Translations under genes and position numbers: made by a program
In this document: piece by piece, positions 54,601 to 64,000 of the stretch
Layout of the letters: every line of letters begins with the position of its first letter
Numbering within the stretch: the first letter of the stretch is position 1
Source of the DNA: Talpa occidentalis
Taxonomy: Eukaryota > Chordata > Mammalia > Eulipotyphla > Talpidae
Reading direction: 5' to 3'
Length of the DNA stretch: 64,000 nt
Assembly: GCF_014898055.3 (NCBI RefSeq)
Contig: NW_023601104.1
Coordinates: 82,071,106 to 82,135,105, forward strand
Notes under the pieces: model-generated
The model's input: the letters and a program-made list of their open reading frames with translations, nothing else
What the model was told of the DNA's origin: nothing
Databases searched by the model: none

Positions 54601-55560
54601 TAAATCATGTAAGTTATTTGATCCCACAAACCTACCTCTAAGAATACATATTTTCAAAATATTTATAAGAAGATATTAATTTAATTATTGTTATCATAAC
54701 GCATTGTAGTTAGTCTGACTCAATTATCTTAGTTCTTCCTTTCAAACTATGCTATCTCATTATCCTTTTGATGATGGTCTCCCCTGTGTCCCTGTAATTC
54801 CTACAAATGAACCAATTGAGCTTAATAGTGAGCCAATTATATTATAACTTTTTCCACTTTGATCAAAAAAGGGAAAATTTCCTGATTATTCAGGGATTTT
54901 GAAAATTTAATTACTCCTTCAGGTCCCTTTGTCTACCTGAAGCAATAATGTCGTTTCTGCTAACTTAACTTCATTTTCTTTGAATTCTTGGACTCCTGGG
55001 CTCTCAAATTAAGGTTGTCAGATTTAAAATATAAAAACAGAGGATGGCAAGTTAAATATGAATTTCAGATCAACAGTGAATAACTTTTCAATATAAGTAA
55101 ATTCCTTGCATTGTTTCAGAAACACACTTTAAATTATTGTTACTTATCTAATTCTAATATAATTAGAATTATAAAAAGTTGTTATGAAAATTTCCTTAAA
55201 ATATAACATGACTGTCAGCTTTTGTGGTAATTATTGCTCCATTTCAGAAATATCCATAGAAAACAAACTCAGATCTGTCACTGAAAATTCCTATCATTTT
55301 CTCAACTTAAAGGTCACTAAACCTGGTTAACTAAAGAAATCACAAACTATAGACTGCATCTAAAATTTCATTGTTGCCTATCTTTGAAGTCATCCATTGA
55401 GTGTTTGGGAGGAATCTGTCTATATCTATGTACATATAGATGAAGTCAACAGCACTAACATTAGGTAATTCATTCCTTGTATATTTGATAAGCTTAAAAA
55501 CTGAAGTTCACTTTGGTCTCTGCTTCTACACAAAAATTCTACTTTCCTAGAGAAAACTCA
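54601..55560. other. Unique AT-rich sequence, nothing recognised
   Basis: About 1 kb between the L1 and the inverted repeat. No named feature. Confidence 0.5.
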
Positions 55561-55656
55561 AATCCTTGTGCCACAAGCAACCTCATACTTTATGCATAAA
55601 GGTATATTAGTATTCTTCATTGCAAGCAACAATAAATGCAAACTTAGATACACTAT
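55561..55656 (+). repeat. Left arm of a 96-bp inverted repeat
   Basis: Begins AATCCTTGTGCCACAAGCAA and ends GCAAACTTAGATACACTAT. Its reverse complement is present at 56064-56159 with one mismatch in 96 positions. The arm resembles no transposon end I know, has no target-site duplication and encodes nothing. Confidence 0.95.
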
Positions 55657-56063
55657 GATTTATCACAAAGTTACTGGGAATTTATGGAATTGACAGACAA
55701 TAGTTGGAGATGGAAATCACCCACTGACTTTACAAAAAATAAAGAACTTAGAAGCAGGAAACATAGCAACATTTTATAGCTGAAAGATTCTGATCAGGTA
55801 CCACGGCCACTCCTGTATTTGCCTGCCCTATAAATGACTCCTACCATTCTGCCCATCAGAGACAGGATCCAAACATCCCTGAAAAGCAAACAGTTTGACC
55901 GAGAGTAAGTCAGGTTCTCATTTCCTATCTATACTGGGAAGCAAGTCAAAGGTTCTGAACTTTCTTGTTTCTGAAATTGAAATTGCAGTTTCTCATGTTT
56001 AACATGTTGGAAAAGAGCATTCTGTAGTAGAAATCAAGGGGGCGGGGATCTAAGTTTGCATTT
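55657..56063. other. 407-bp spacer of the inverted repeat
   Basis: Ordinary sequence, ending with GGGGGCGGGG at about 56038-56047. ATCTAAGTTTGCATTTAT follows at 56048-56065, a truncated extra copy of part of the right arm (full copy at 56071-56088). The extra copy and GC-rich scar sit exactly at the arm's inner edge. Confidence 0.8.
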
Positions 56064-56159
56064 ATAGTGTATCTAAGTTTGCATTTATTGTTGCTTGCAA
56101 TAAAGAATACTAATATACCTTTATGCATAAAGTATGAGGTTGCTTGTGGCACAAGGATT
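56064..56159 (-). repeat. Right arm of the 96-bp inverted repeat
   Basis: ATAGTGTATCTAAGTTTGC ... TTGTGGCACAAGGATT is the reverse complement of 55561-55656, differing only at one site (CAATAAAG versus CAATGAAG). Identity is far above that of neighbouring repeats, pointing to a recent event or gene conversion. Confidence 0.95.
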
Positions 56160-57119
56160 GATGGCAAAAAAATCAATAATTAGTTCCTAAAATTTTTGAA
56201 CTTATATAGTTTCCTTATATCTTTCCCTTGATTTCCAATTTCTTATCAACAAAGTTAACCCACTGAAACCTGGAGAAGTCACCATTATATTGGAAGTCCT
56301 TCTCTTTCTAAGAACCCTCCCTCATAACTGGTTGTTTCTTGGCGGAAACTAAATACCCCTCCTTCCTAAATGCTCTGTTTCAATCAATTGGGAGCTGAAA
56401 GTTTATTCAAAGATTGTAGATACTATGCTAGTTTCAGCTTTACTGAGTAATAGTCCCCTGACATTCTTGCTACAGATTTATAATCACTATCACTTAGATG
56501 AAGAGTATATAAGTTGGAATACATGAGTGGGTAATAAAGCATCAAAAAATCCCTGTAATATATTGCAATTTTTTGAATAAGATTTTGTGTGCATATCTCT
56601 AAAACAAGGATTCACAGTTGTAAACATTTGTGTTTTTAAAGGTGTCTGTTAAGGAAAAGAGAGTCCAGCAACATGAGCTAAGCTAAGACTATCAAAAGCC
56701 TGTGCCAATTTCAAATGACTCATTAGTAGCAGAATCAAGACATCTACCTCCCAATATAGGTCGACAGTTTTTGAGTTTTGTGTCAATTATGACATGTATT
56801 TTTAAAGGCAAAAAACAATCTGTATCTTCTTAACTAATCTGTTCTTCATTCTGTCAGTCTCACAATGACATTCTCCATGCTCTGACAGAGAAACAACAAG
56901 TCAAGCAGATAACTGGGACCAATGCTTCCCAAAACATTAGTATTCTGTGTGGCAAGAATCTCATATATGCCTTTTCTATAACGTTCACAGCAAGTTACCT
57001 GATGTGTTTTAAGGTTTTGCCTGAAATGCTTTAAGGATTTAAGGACTTTTCTCTTTTAAAGAATGTTGTAGATATTTAAAACACTACTTGAACTACATCT
57101 TGAAGTAAAATTAATAATG
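56160..57119. other. Unique AT-rich sequence, nothing recognised
   Basis: About 1 kb. No supported feature. Confidence 0.5.
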
Positions 57120-57700
57120 GCTTTACTAGGATTCTCTAGGAAACGGAACCTGAGGCCAGGATTAATGGGGTGATGCTTTATTAGAGAAATGCAAACCCAG
57201 GGAATGAAGTTCATGAGGAAAGGAAGTGAGCAAAGGAGGAAGCTGAGGAAGGCAAAGTGATCTATTATCAAGGTTGTTACAGCTTCATGCCAAGCCATGA
57301 AGAGATATAGCAGGTCCTTCAACAGGTCCCTGAAGGCCCTCTGAAGCAGACAGCATGCACAGACCAGCATCGTTCATGGACTAGAAGGGAGGTGCGAATT
57401 TATTGCTCAACTCTGACCTAACTCCCCTTTCTCATGGATCAAAGTTGCCCCATGGGGAGTTAATACCCCACTCTGCCAGCTGGAGCATCAACAGCTGCTC
57501 TCCAGATGCCAGACTCAGTACAGCTCCACAGTACAACTTCCACCTGGGCCTAGAGGTGATGGGAAGGGACCAGACTCAGTTTTGGCTAAGGCTTAGCCAT
57601 GCAGCACAGGCCGGCAGAGGCTAGGAACTCTCAGAGAAACTCATCCAGGCAGGGCAGTGGCTTAGAAAGTCAGGTCATCAGAGACAAGGGAATCTGGGGA
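57120..57700 (+). repeat. Possible old interspersed repeat, family unknown
   Basis: The opening 'AGGATTCTCTAGGAAACGGA-ACCTGAGGCCAGG' followed by 'GATGCTTTATTAGAGAAATG' resembles a mammalian repeat that starts gattctccaggaaacagaacctgaggc and continues with a G-rich half. There is no second copy in the window, and I cannot name the family. Confidence 0.35.
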
Positions 57701-58257
57701 GGCGTGCATGGCCTGTGTTTGATAAAAGCAGATTCAGAAGTTTTTTTCTTACCTGTGTATGGAATGTTGTGTCTCCCTAGGTCCCAGAATTCCCAAAATG
57801 AGGACATGAATGAGTCCTTTAAAGTCTAAAATTCTATGATTGTATTCAAAATACTTTGAATTTGGAACCAGAAACAAGTTCCCAGGGGACAACATCCATT
57901 CAAATCTCTACAGGATTGGCCATGTATCTTTATTGTAACCCCAATAATCTTCCCACTGATTATTAATGGGGTGTTTTCACATCTTTGATATATGGTAATG
58001 CAGAAAATTACACTAAAACATTTAGAGCAGATGAAAACCCTATGAATATGACTCTTTCTTTTTTCTTTGGAAAACATCATGTATAATAGAATATTCAGTT
58101 TGCCAGAATATTCTGATTAAAAAGTACATTGCCATGACACACTGTTGGGTGGATTTTAATGTGTAGCAGAAATAGATCTCCCTTGTCAGAGCATTTGTAC
58201 CAAAAGGGATTTTGGCATGAACCACCTAATCTTTATGAAAGATTTCTCTTACTTTTT
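57701..58257. other. Unique sequence, nothing recognised
   Basis: Two overlapping minus frames (84 and 61 codons) have no known domain. Confidence 0.5.
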
Positions 58258-58366
58258 GGAGATATATACATATATGTATAACACATATACAACACACACA
58301 CACATATATACATATACAACACAAATACACACATATATACATATATGTATGTATGTGATGTCTGTG

Positions 58367-58426
<60 letters not shown>
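58258..58426. repeat. Compound microsatellite (TA/CA)n then (TATC)15
   Basis: ATATAC/ACACAC units run to about 58358, then about fifteen perfect TATC units at 58368-58426. The uninterrupted tetranucleotide block should be highly variable between individuals. Confidence 0.97.
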
Positions 58427-58540
58427 CTGAGAAATAGAACTAGAGAAGTAACTTACAAGAAGGGTCTTTAATGTTAAATGGTCTACACCCTCTCTCATGG
58501 GGAGAACAGCTTATGGTGAGACCTAGATCAAAGGAATATG

Positions 58541-58795
58541 GGGCCTCTATGGTAGTGCAAGAGGTTAAGCACAACATTGTGAAGCTATCTGCAGCCTCTG
58601 CAGCAGGAGTTAGATCCCTGGAGCTACCCACATGGTGCAGCAAACGCTCCTGTCTTGCCTGCTGCTCCCCCTAGCAGTCTATTTCAGTCAGTCTGCCTGT
58701 TCTGCTCCCCACTCTGTCTCTGGTGAATCCTCTCAACCCTGCACCTCTGGCCTGTACCCCAGTTTTTATATGCATAAATATTTTTAAAAATACAT
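58541..58795 (+). mobile_element. tRNA-derived T+ SINE
   Basis: Head GGGCCTCTATGGTAGTGCAA, decayed B box GAGTTAGATCCCTGG with a deletion just after it, body and TGCATAAATATTT tail. The possible target-site duplication (AAAGGAATATG at 58530-58540, AAAAAATATG at 58796-58805) is weak, so this is probably one of the older copies. Confidence 0.92.
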
Positions 58796-58805
58796 AAAAA
58801 ATATG

Positions 58806-59149
58806 TCTTCAACAGAATCTAATACAAAAATGCTAATACTTGTAAGTGTGGGGAACATATACAGTCTGTGGAACTGTGATACTTACATTATTTTTATTTT
58901 GTTTTGTTTTCCCATTGTGAGTCTCTTTTTTCAATGACAGTTTTCTCTTTTAATTAGGCTTCATCTGTTTCTATATACCTGTCAGGTCTCAAATGTTGTC
59001 CCATATTTCTAATACACCGATTAAATGGTAACAAATTTATCATTATCTTGTAAGCAATTTAACACCTTGCAAGTTGGATTTTTGGTCACGTACAACTGAG
59101 GGGAGGGGTTGCATGCAACAGAGGGTGTCTGTGTCCCTCAGAGAGGGCA
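58806..59149. other. Unique sequence, nothing recognised
   Basis: T-rich patches only. Confidence 0.45.
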
Positions 59150-59770
59150 GGTGCTGCTGTGGCAAAAGGCATAGACTTTGGAATCAGAAGCTTTCCAATT
59201 CATTGTCACACATGTGTTCAACACGTATTTACAGAACTGTTGCGATGTTCTAGGTGCTCAAAAAAACCAGAAAAGTAAGCTGAAGACTCTGCCCTTATGT
59301 ATCTAGCATCTCAATGAGGGAATTTAGCAAAAACAATATAAAATAATAAATTGTATAGTGTATTACATTGCGATAAGTGCTGTAGAGAAATTCAAAAGTA
59401 AGAGATAGGGAGGCTGAATGTTGAAGGTAGCTTGGGGAGGTTTTACTGAGATGACCTTTGGTCAGGAGCAGACACATATAGAATATGGTCACAAATTTAT
59501 AATAGTGTATTCCCAAAGGACCATTTTGGTGGGTCTCTGCCAACTGGGAAGGGTCATTGAAAGGGGGATAGGAGCATAAGCTTCCTTGGCCTCGTGGATG
59601 ATTCTGGATGATTCAGGATGATTCTGGCCCATATCTTAACCTCTCTGAGAAGTTTTCCTGCTATGAAATGGAGATAATAAAAGTATAACTCTCCTTTATT
59701 GAAGTATTACAGGGCTCAGACAAGATAATGCACATTTATCACTGTGTTAAGCACTAACAATGCCAATTCC
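59150..59770 (+). mobile_element. MIR SINE (plus), split by an L2 fragment
   Basis: Left part: 'GGTGCTGCTGTGGCAAAAGG' and 'CATAGACTTTGGAATCAGAAG' (59150-59200). Right part: 'TCTTAACCTCTCTGAGAAG', 'GCTATGAAATGGAGATAATA', 'ACAGGGCTCAGACAAGATAA' and 'GTTAAGCAC' (about 59600-59770). An L2 lies between them. Confidence 0.6.
59205..59480 (-). mobile_element. L2 LINE fragment, minus strand
   Basis: 'GTGTTCAACACGTATTTACA', 'TTGCGATGTTCTAGGTGCTC', 'GACTCTGCCCTTATGTATCT', 'GCGATAAGTGCTGTAGAGAA' and 'GAGGTTTTACTGAGATGACC' follow the reversed L2 3' part over about 270 bp. Confidence 0.75.
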
Positions 59771-59959
59771 TGAAATCATAGACACATTGCCACGTGTCCT
59801 TTTGGCTTTGCTTGCTTGCTTGTTTATCATTTTATTTGCAGTTGTCCATGTGTTCACCATCATTTTTTAAAGCAATATGCTAGTTAGATGAATGGATCCT
59901 GATTTAGCTGTTTATTTTGCTGAGTAGAAGGGTAGAAATTATAACTATCAAACACATAC

Positions 59960-60150
59960 ATTTCTTAAGTATTTTACATGTATTTACTTGATTAAACTGA
60001 TGACGAGCTATGACCACATGAACTATACTTGATTATTCTCATCTTTACAATTGAGACTTAGAAGCTCAGAGTAAGTAAATTACCCAAAGTTACTCAGTTT
60101 GTGGGGTCAGAATTGGGATGCAGTCACAGATGTGTGTACCTAAAAATTTG
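59960..60150 (-). mobile_element. MIR SINE, minus strand
   Basis: 'GATTATTCTCATCTTTACAA', 'TTGAGACTTAGAAGCTCAGA', 'GTAAGTAAATTACCCAAAGT' and 'TACTCAGTTTGTGGGGTCAG' match the reversed MIR order well. Confidence 0.75.
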
Positions 60151-62039
60151 TGCTGCTTCCACAAATCTGAATAAATAAATATCTTCTGCAGAAATGAATT
60201 ATTTATACAATGAAGGTAACATTCTTATCACTCAGTGTTGACCTTAAGGATATTAATTACCAAATAAGGCATGGTATTTACAAAGTATAGGACTCAGGAA
60301 TGGAGGGAACTGGTACAAATAAGAGGAAACCTGAATTTGATTTTTAGCCTAAATTATTGTTAGTGGGTCTAATAAGTGCAAATTGGCTAAAAGCATTTGC
60401 TGAAGAACACTTAGAAAAGAAAGCCACATAATGCTATCCAGGGCTCTTTACAAAATCACTGTTCTCTTAAAAGTCTGGCAGGCTTCTTGAAGAGCTGGTG
60501 CCTGAGAATTTGGTGACAAGTTACTAGTCATCAGCTCGGCCTGCTCACCCTTTTTAGAGCAACTGGTCCAAGTCCCCTGATTCCCACTGGGGTTCCATCT
60601 GTCTCTCCTCTTTAGTTCCAGCTTCATCCTATGGGACCCTCTCAAGCTAATGATGATCTTGTTGATCACACTGGCCCTAATATTCCTCATGTGGTGACTA
60701 GGCTCAGTGTGGAAGGTTGCTCTTCTGAAGTTGAGTTAGAGATCACACATAATAAAATAAGCATTTCTGACATAGACACTGTGCCACACACTTGCCTGGC
60801 AAAAAACACCAGCTAATTTCACTTGAATTAGGGCCAGAGTATAAGAAAGACTGTTGGTTAATTTTTTGGAAGGCACTGGGTGGTGACAATGAATAACACT
60901 AAGATATTTTTTATTACTGGAAACTCTAAGTGGATTTCATTCAAGAAGATTATGAAAAAAATTATTTTTTAAACTCAATTCTTCCCATGATTTGCTTTTA
61001 AAACTTCCTAATTGTCAAACCCTGAAACCTATCCTGATATAAATGAATTAAACCTGATATAAATGAATTAAATTGGGAAATAAATTATCAGACTCTGTGA
61101 ACAAATGTCTGAGTACTTTGGTATTTAGAAGCCATCTTTTGTGAGGCTTTTTTTTTTTTTAAGTAAATGGACAAATGGGAATAACTGAATTTACTGCCAA
61201 TGGGGAGAGAGAAATGAAAACTGTGATTTCTATAGTAAAAAACAGGGGAACAAAGGAAAATCTCAAAGGTAATCTCAAAATTTGTAAAGAATATCTACAT
61301 ATTTCAAGATCAAGTTTACTCATATGAAAAGAACAGAAAACTAATTTATGTTAATAATGATTCTGAATCATTTGTAAGAACTTTGAATATAGGTTTATAG
61401 AGATGAGAAAATGATATACATTTTAAAAAATTCTCAAAAATCCCAGGGAGTATTACTTCCTCATTAGCGAGCAAGCTGTGGCTACAGGAAGGATCCATTT
61501 TCCCTCCCAGTGACCTGGATCTACCAGTTTTGAGCAGGATTGTGTAATCAGCATGGCCAGACTTGAACCCCAACTCCTATAACAATTGCTATCGAGCAAT
61601 CGTGGACATGGTTATAATTGTTGTTGTTACCTTCAAGAGTTACACATTTATAAAATTGGAGATGCCCATTTATAAAGGTGGAATTACAGGAATTTACTTA
61701 CTAAAAGAGATTCGTCATGCTAAGCAAAAGAGGGCAACTATATGTGCTTTGGTTTTATTGATTATAAAACATGAACAAAAATGCCTTTGCAACAATATTA
61801 TTGCATTGATTAAACAGATGTTATTTAATGTCCAGTGAAAGCATTACCACCACTAATTTCTTCCCTCTATTTCTTCTGTTCCTCTTGCTGTTAAAATTTA
61901 GTCCAAATCCTCACTGTTAGACAGATTATGGCAGTGCCAGTGTTTATGTGCTGATGTTCTTATGATTCTGTCACAACATATTTTTTTAATTGTTTCTTTT
62001 TGGGGGCCTGAAAGGTGGGAAAAAGAGTTTGTTTCCATG
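60151..62039. other. Unique AT-rich sequence with a 20-bp tandem duplication
   Basis: CCTGATATAAATGAATTAAA is present twice back-to-back at about 61033-61072. No repeats or exons are otherwise supported. Confidence 0.55.
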
Positions 62040-62240
62040 CAACATACTGTAACCTGTGTTGTGTACAGCTGTCAGCTAATTAGTTCTGGATCCTACTCCT
62101 TTGCTGTGATGGATCATCTGGGTAAATGGCATGCTCTGAGCACTAATGCATGCATATTTGCATTGGGGAAGATTGGATTGCCATCTACCATTAAAAGAGA
62201 AACTTACCTGGCAGTAGAGTGTATAGTTGACGTTAGGATT
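62040..62240. promoter_or_regulatory. Candidate regulatory element with homeodomain and octamer sites
   Basis: Within 100 bp there are CTGTCA (62069-62074, TALE/MEIS-type), CTAATTAG (62076-62083, homeodomain palindrome) and ATGCATGCAT leading into ATTTGCAT (62156-62163, POU octamer). The stretch is non-repetitive and less AT-rich than its flanks. Function is inferred from motifs only; there is no coding evidence. Confidence 0.25.
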
Positions 62241-62689
62241 CTTGCCAGTTAGCTAAAATTTAATTCAGAAAATTATCAATTTATTATGTGATTGCTTAAC
62301 CAAATTAGAGGTATTCTTTATTTAACCAACATTAGAACTTCATGTTTCCTTTCACTGGGGTTTTGCTACTGGCAAGACTTTTTTTCAGACCATCTGGGTT
62401 GACTTTTACAATGCCCATTATTTTATTTGGGAATGATTGGCTAACTCTGAAAGGCTAACTCTTTTATAGATTTACACCTGTCTTCAAGCTGTATTTGCAG
62501 TAACCCTAACCCTGCACCTCCTTTGTTTGAGAGTTTTTGGCAAATTGTTCATCTTTTGGGTTAATATTTGCCAAATTGGCTTTCAGTAAGTTGAGCTTTG
62601 ATGAATGCTGAAGATCTGTAAGTTTGACTTTGATGGTGACTTCTAAGCCAAGTGCTTCAGTATCACTGTTGTCCAACTGGCTAGTCAAG
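62241..62689. other. Unique sequence, nothing recognised
   Basis: A 64-codon minus frame at 62506-62700 has no known domain. Confidence 0.45.
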
Positions 62690-62830
62690 GCAGTGAACAT
62701 ATCTGACCTTCAGTCTTCACATCCATAAAGCAGGAATGAGGACAGCATTTTTATAGAAGGCTGTGTGGCTCAATGAAGTAACCCATGTAGTGGACTAAAC
62801 ATAATGAAATCCATGGTAAGCGTTTGGGAT
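62690..62830 (+). mobile_element. MIR fragment, plus strand
   Basis: 'GACCTTCAGTCTTCACATCC-ATAAAGCAGGAATGAGGACA' and 'CTCAATGAAGTAACCCATG' fit the MIR 3' half (cctcagtttcctcatctgtaaaatggggataa...). Confidence 0.5.
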
Positions 62831-63178
62831 GCTGGGAAATACAGTGAACTTACGAAAGTAGATCACCATGACCTACTCTTTGGAAATCAAAGAGGGTATG
62901 GGTTAGAATTTCATGCATTTGTGCCTGCTACGTAAGACAGTGTATGAGGAATTATAAGTAGGTGACGTCACTTGATTTTTATAAGAATTCCACCAATAAT
63001 AGTGGGAACACTCAGTCTAGCAAGTTAAGCTTTTACAAATAACTCATGGAGGAGCTGAGACTAGAAACCATCCCTATCTAATTATAACAATCCATGAGGG
63101 TACCATATTCTGACCATATGAATCAGCCCTTATTGGTTTGGTTTTAGTCAATAAACCTGACTCTTACCTTCTAATATT
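62831..63178. other. Unique sequence, nothing recognised
   Basis: No supported feature before the last SINE. Confidence 0.45.
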
Positions 63179-63190
63179 AATTACCTTGTT

Positions 63191-63432
63191 TTGTTTTTTT
63201 TTAAGATTTATTTATTTATTTATACAAGCACTGGTTACAGTTAGAAGCACGGGAGGGTGAGAGAATTCACCAGAGCCAGAGCAGGGAGCAGAGCAGGCAG
63301 AAGGACCGAAGTACACTGCTGAGGGGAGCAGCAGGTGGCAGGAGAGGCCTGCGCGGGGATCGAACCGGCGCTGCAGAGGCTGCGGGCAGCTTCGCAACCC
63401 AGCGCTCAACCGCTGCGCAACCGGGGAGGCCC
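63191..63432 (-). mobile_element. tRNA-derived T+ SINE, subfamily 2, head-body deletion
   Basis: The reverse strand reads GGGCCTCCCCGGTTGCGCAG, GGTTGAGCGCTGGGTTGCGA, a perfect B box GGTTCGATCCCCGC, and then directly GCAGGCCTCTCC. The usual GGCTGCTCCCCGG..CACATGG segment of about 45 bp is absent. The body has the subfamily-2 CTCTGGCTCTGGTGAATTC and an AAATAAATAAATC tail. The head is close to consensus. AATTACCTT flanks both sides (63179-63187 and 63433-63441). Confidence 0.95.
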
Positions 63433-63448
63433 AATTACCTTTGATTTT

Positions 63449-63699
63449 TAAAATACGGATGCCCATTAACCACATCATGATTTCTTAAATCAGGATGAGT
63501 TTTAAAAAATGATCTGAGCATTTAATGCTCTTAACTACTTCCTTCATCTCTTTTGAAAATCTTTTATTAAAATAAGAATGCTTTGGAGATAAGGTAATAT
63601 ATACTTGATGAAAGAAGTATCCCTAGATTGTATGTGCACGTTGAAAGGAAGGTGGGTAGGGAGAGGACATGCTATTTATTGACCCTGATGATGGTATCA
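63449..63699. other. Short unique sequence
   Basis: No feature recognised. Confidence 0.45.
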
Positions 63700-63880
63700 C
63701 CCTATATTTATGGAGTGTAATCATTGATAGTTCATGGGGTCCGTTCACATACATTTATCTAATTAAATCCTTTGAGTTTGAAAGAGGAGAAATTATTAAC
63801 CTCTTTTTACAAATGAGAAAACTACATCTTAGAGAGGTTAAGTAATTTAACCAAGGTCATATATTTATTGGTTCATTGTT
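63700..63880 (-). mobile_element. MIR SINE, minus strand
   Basis: 'TTATCTAATTAAATCCTTTG', 'TATTAACCTCTTTTTACAAA', 'TGAGAAAACTACATCTTAGA' and 'GAGGTTAAGTAATTTAACCA' then 'AGGTCATATA' are clear reversed MIR blocks. Confidence 0.8.
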
Positions 63881-64000
63881 GAGCTGAGAACAGAGCTTTC
63901 ATCTTCCCAGGACAATTTTGTAACACTGGAAATAAATGAGATTAAGTGCTAAGGAGAAAGATTGCTATCCATCCTAGGTGTCTCCCAATATCAATCCTCC

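Noticed and set aside
62499..62514. Telomere-like AACCCTAACCCTG
   Set aside because: Only two units; insufficient to call an interstitial telomeric repeat.
1..64000. CRISPR array, prokaryotic operons, or phage-type systems
   Set aside because: Spaced direct repeats are absent apart from microsatellites and dispersed retroposons; L1, L2, MIR and T+ SINEs show this is mammalian nuclear DNA.
1..64000. Functional tRNA genes
   Set aside because: All A-box/B-box pairs found belong to SINEs with conserved bodies, A tails and target-site duplications; no cloverleaf with an acceptor stem was seen.

Overview
This is nuclear DNA of a placental mammal, AT-rich and dominated by transposable elements. 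I find no protein-coding gene, tRNA or rRNA gene, operon, CRISPR array or bacterial feature. The longest open frames (130-158 codons) are antisense or in-frame readings of SINEs or an LTR, or have no recognisable domain, so the window reads as intergenic or deep-intronic sequence. Very old mammalian repeats (MIR, L2) confirm the mammalian setting. The dominant young element is a tRNA-derived SINE of the 'T+' type (A box, GGTTCGATCCC B box, AATAAA repeats, a TCTTT terminator, then an A tail). I cannot assign the species. A laurasiatherian such as a rhinolophoid bat is a guess from the SINE style, not a finding.

Layout. 1-5.5 kb: mostly old sequence with a MER5-like fragment, MIRs and a short L1 3' end. 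5.5-13.7 kb: four SINEs plus a dense nest at 8.4-9.9 kb, where an inverted L1 sits inside a MIR and is followed by a second 5'-truncated L1. 13.7-18.2 kb: AT-rich unique sequence around an LTR-like element (16.0-16.7 kb). 18.2-26.3 kb: three SINEs, an L1 tail, three LTR-like elements (21.8-22.4, 22.6-23.2 and 23.5-23.8 kb), an L2 and an old unnamed repeat. 26.3-36.6 kb: a decayed L1 holding a very short SINE, more SINEs and an L2. 36.6-51.7 kb: a nested SINE pair, another SINE touching a third copy of the same LTR family, MIRs and long unique tracts. 52.3-54.6 kb: an internally deleted, minus-strand L1 with ORF1 remnants, a GC-rich repeated 5' region and a SINE inside ORF1. 55.5-56.2 kb: a 96-bp near-perfect inverted repeat that no transposon explains. 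56-64 kb: microsatellites, two SINEs, L2 and MIR fragments, and a candidate conserved regulatory element near 62.1 kb.

Nothing here works together as a gene system. The window's interest lies in insertion and rearrangement history: 18 SINE insertion sites (19 elements), most with readable target-site duplications, a twin-primed L1, three dispersed copies of one LTR family, a small complete-looking solo LTR, and the 55.5-kb inverted duplication. Family names beyond L1, L2 and MIR are tentative because no database search was possible.
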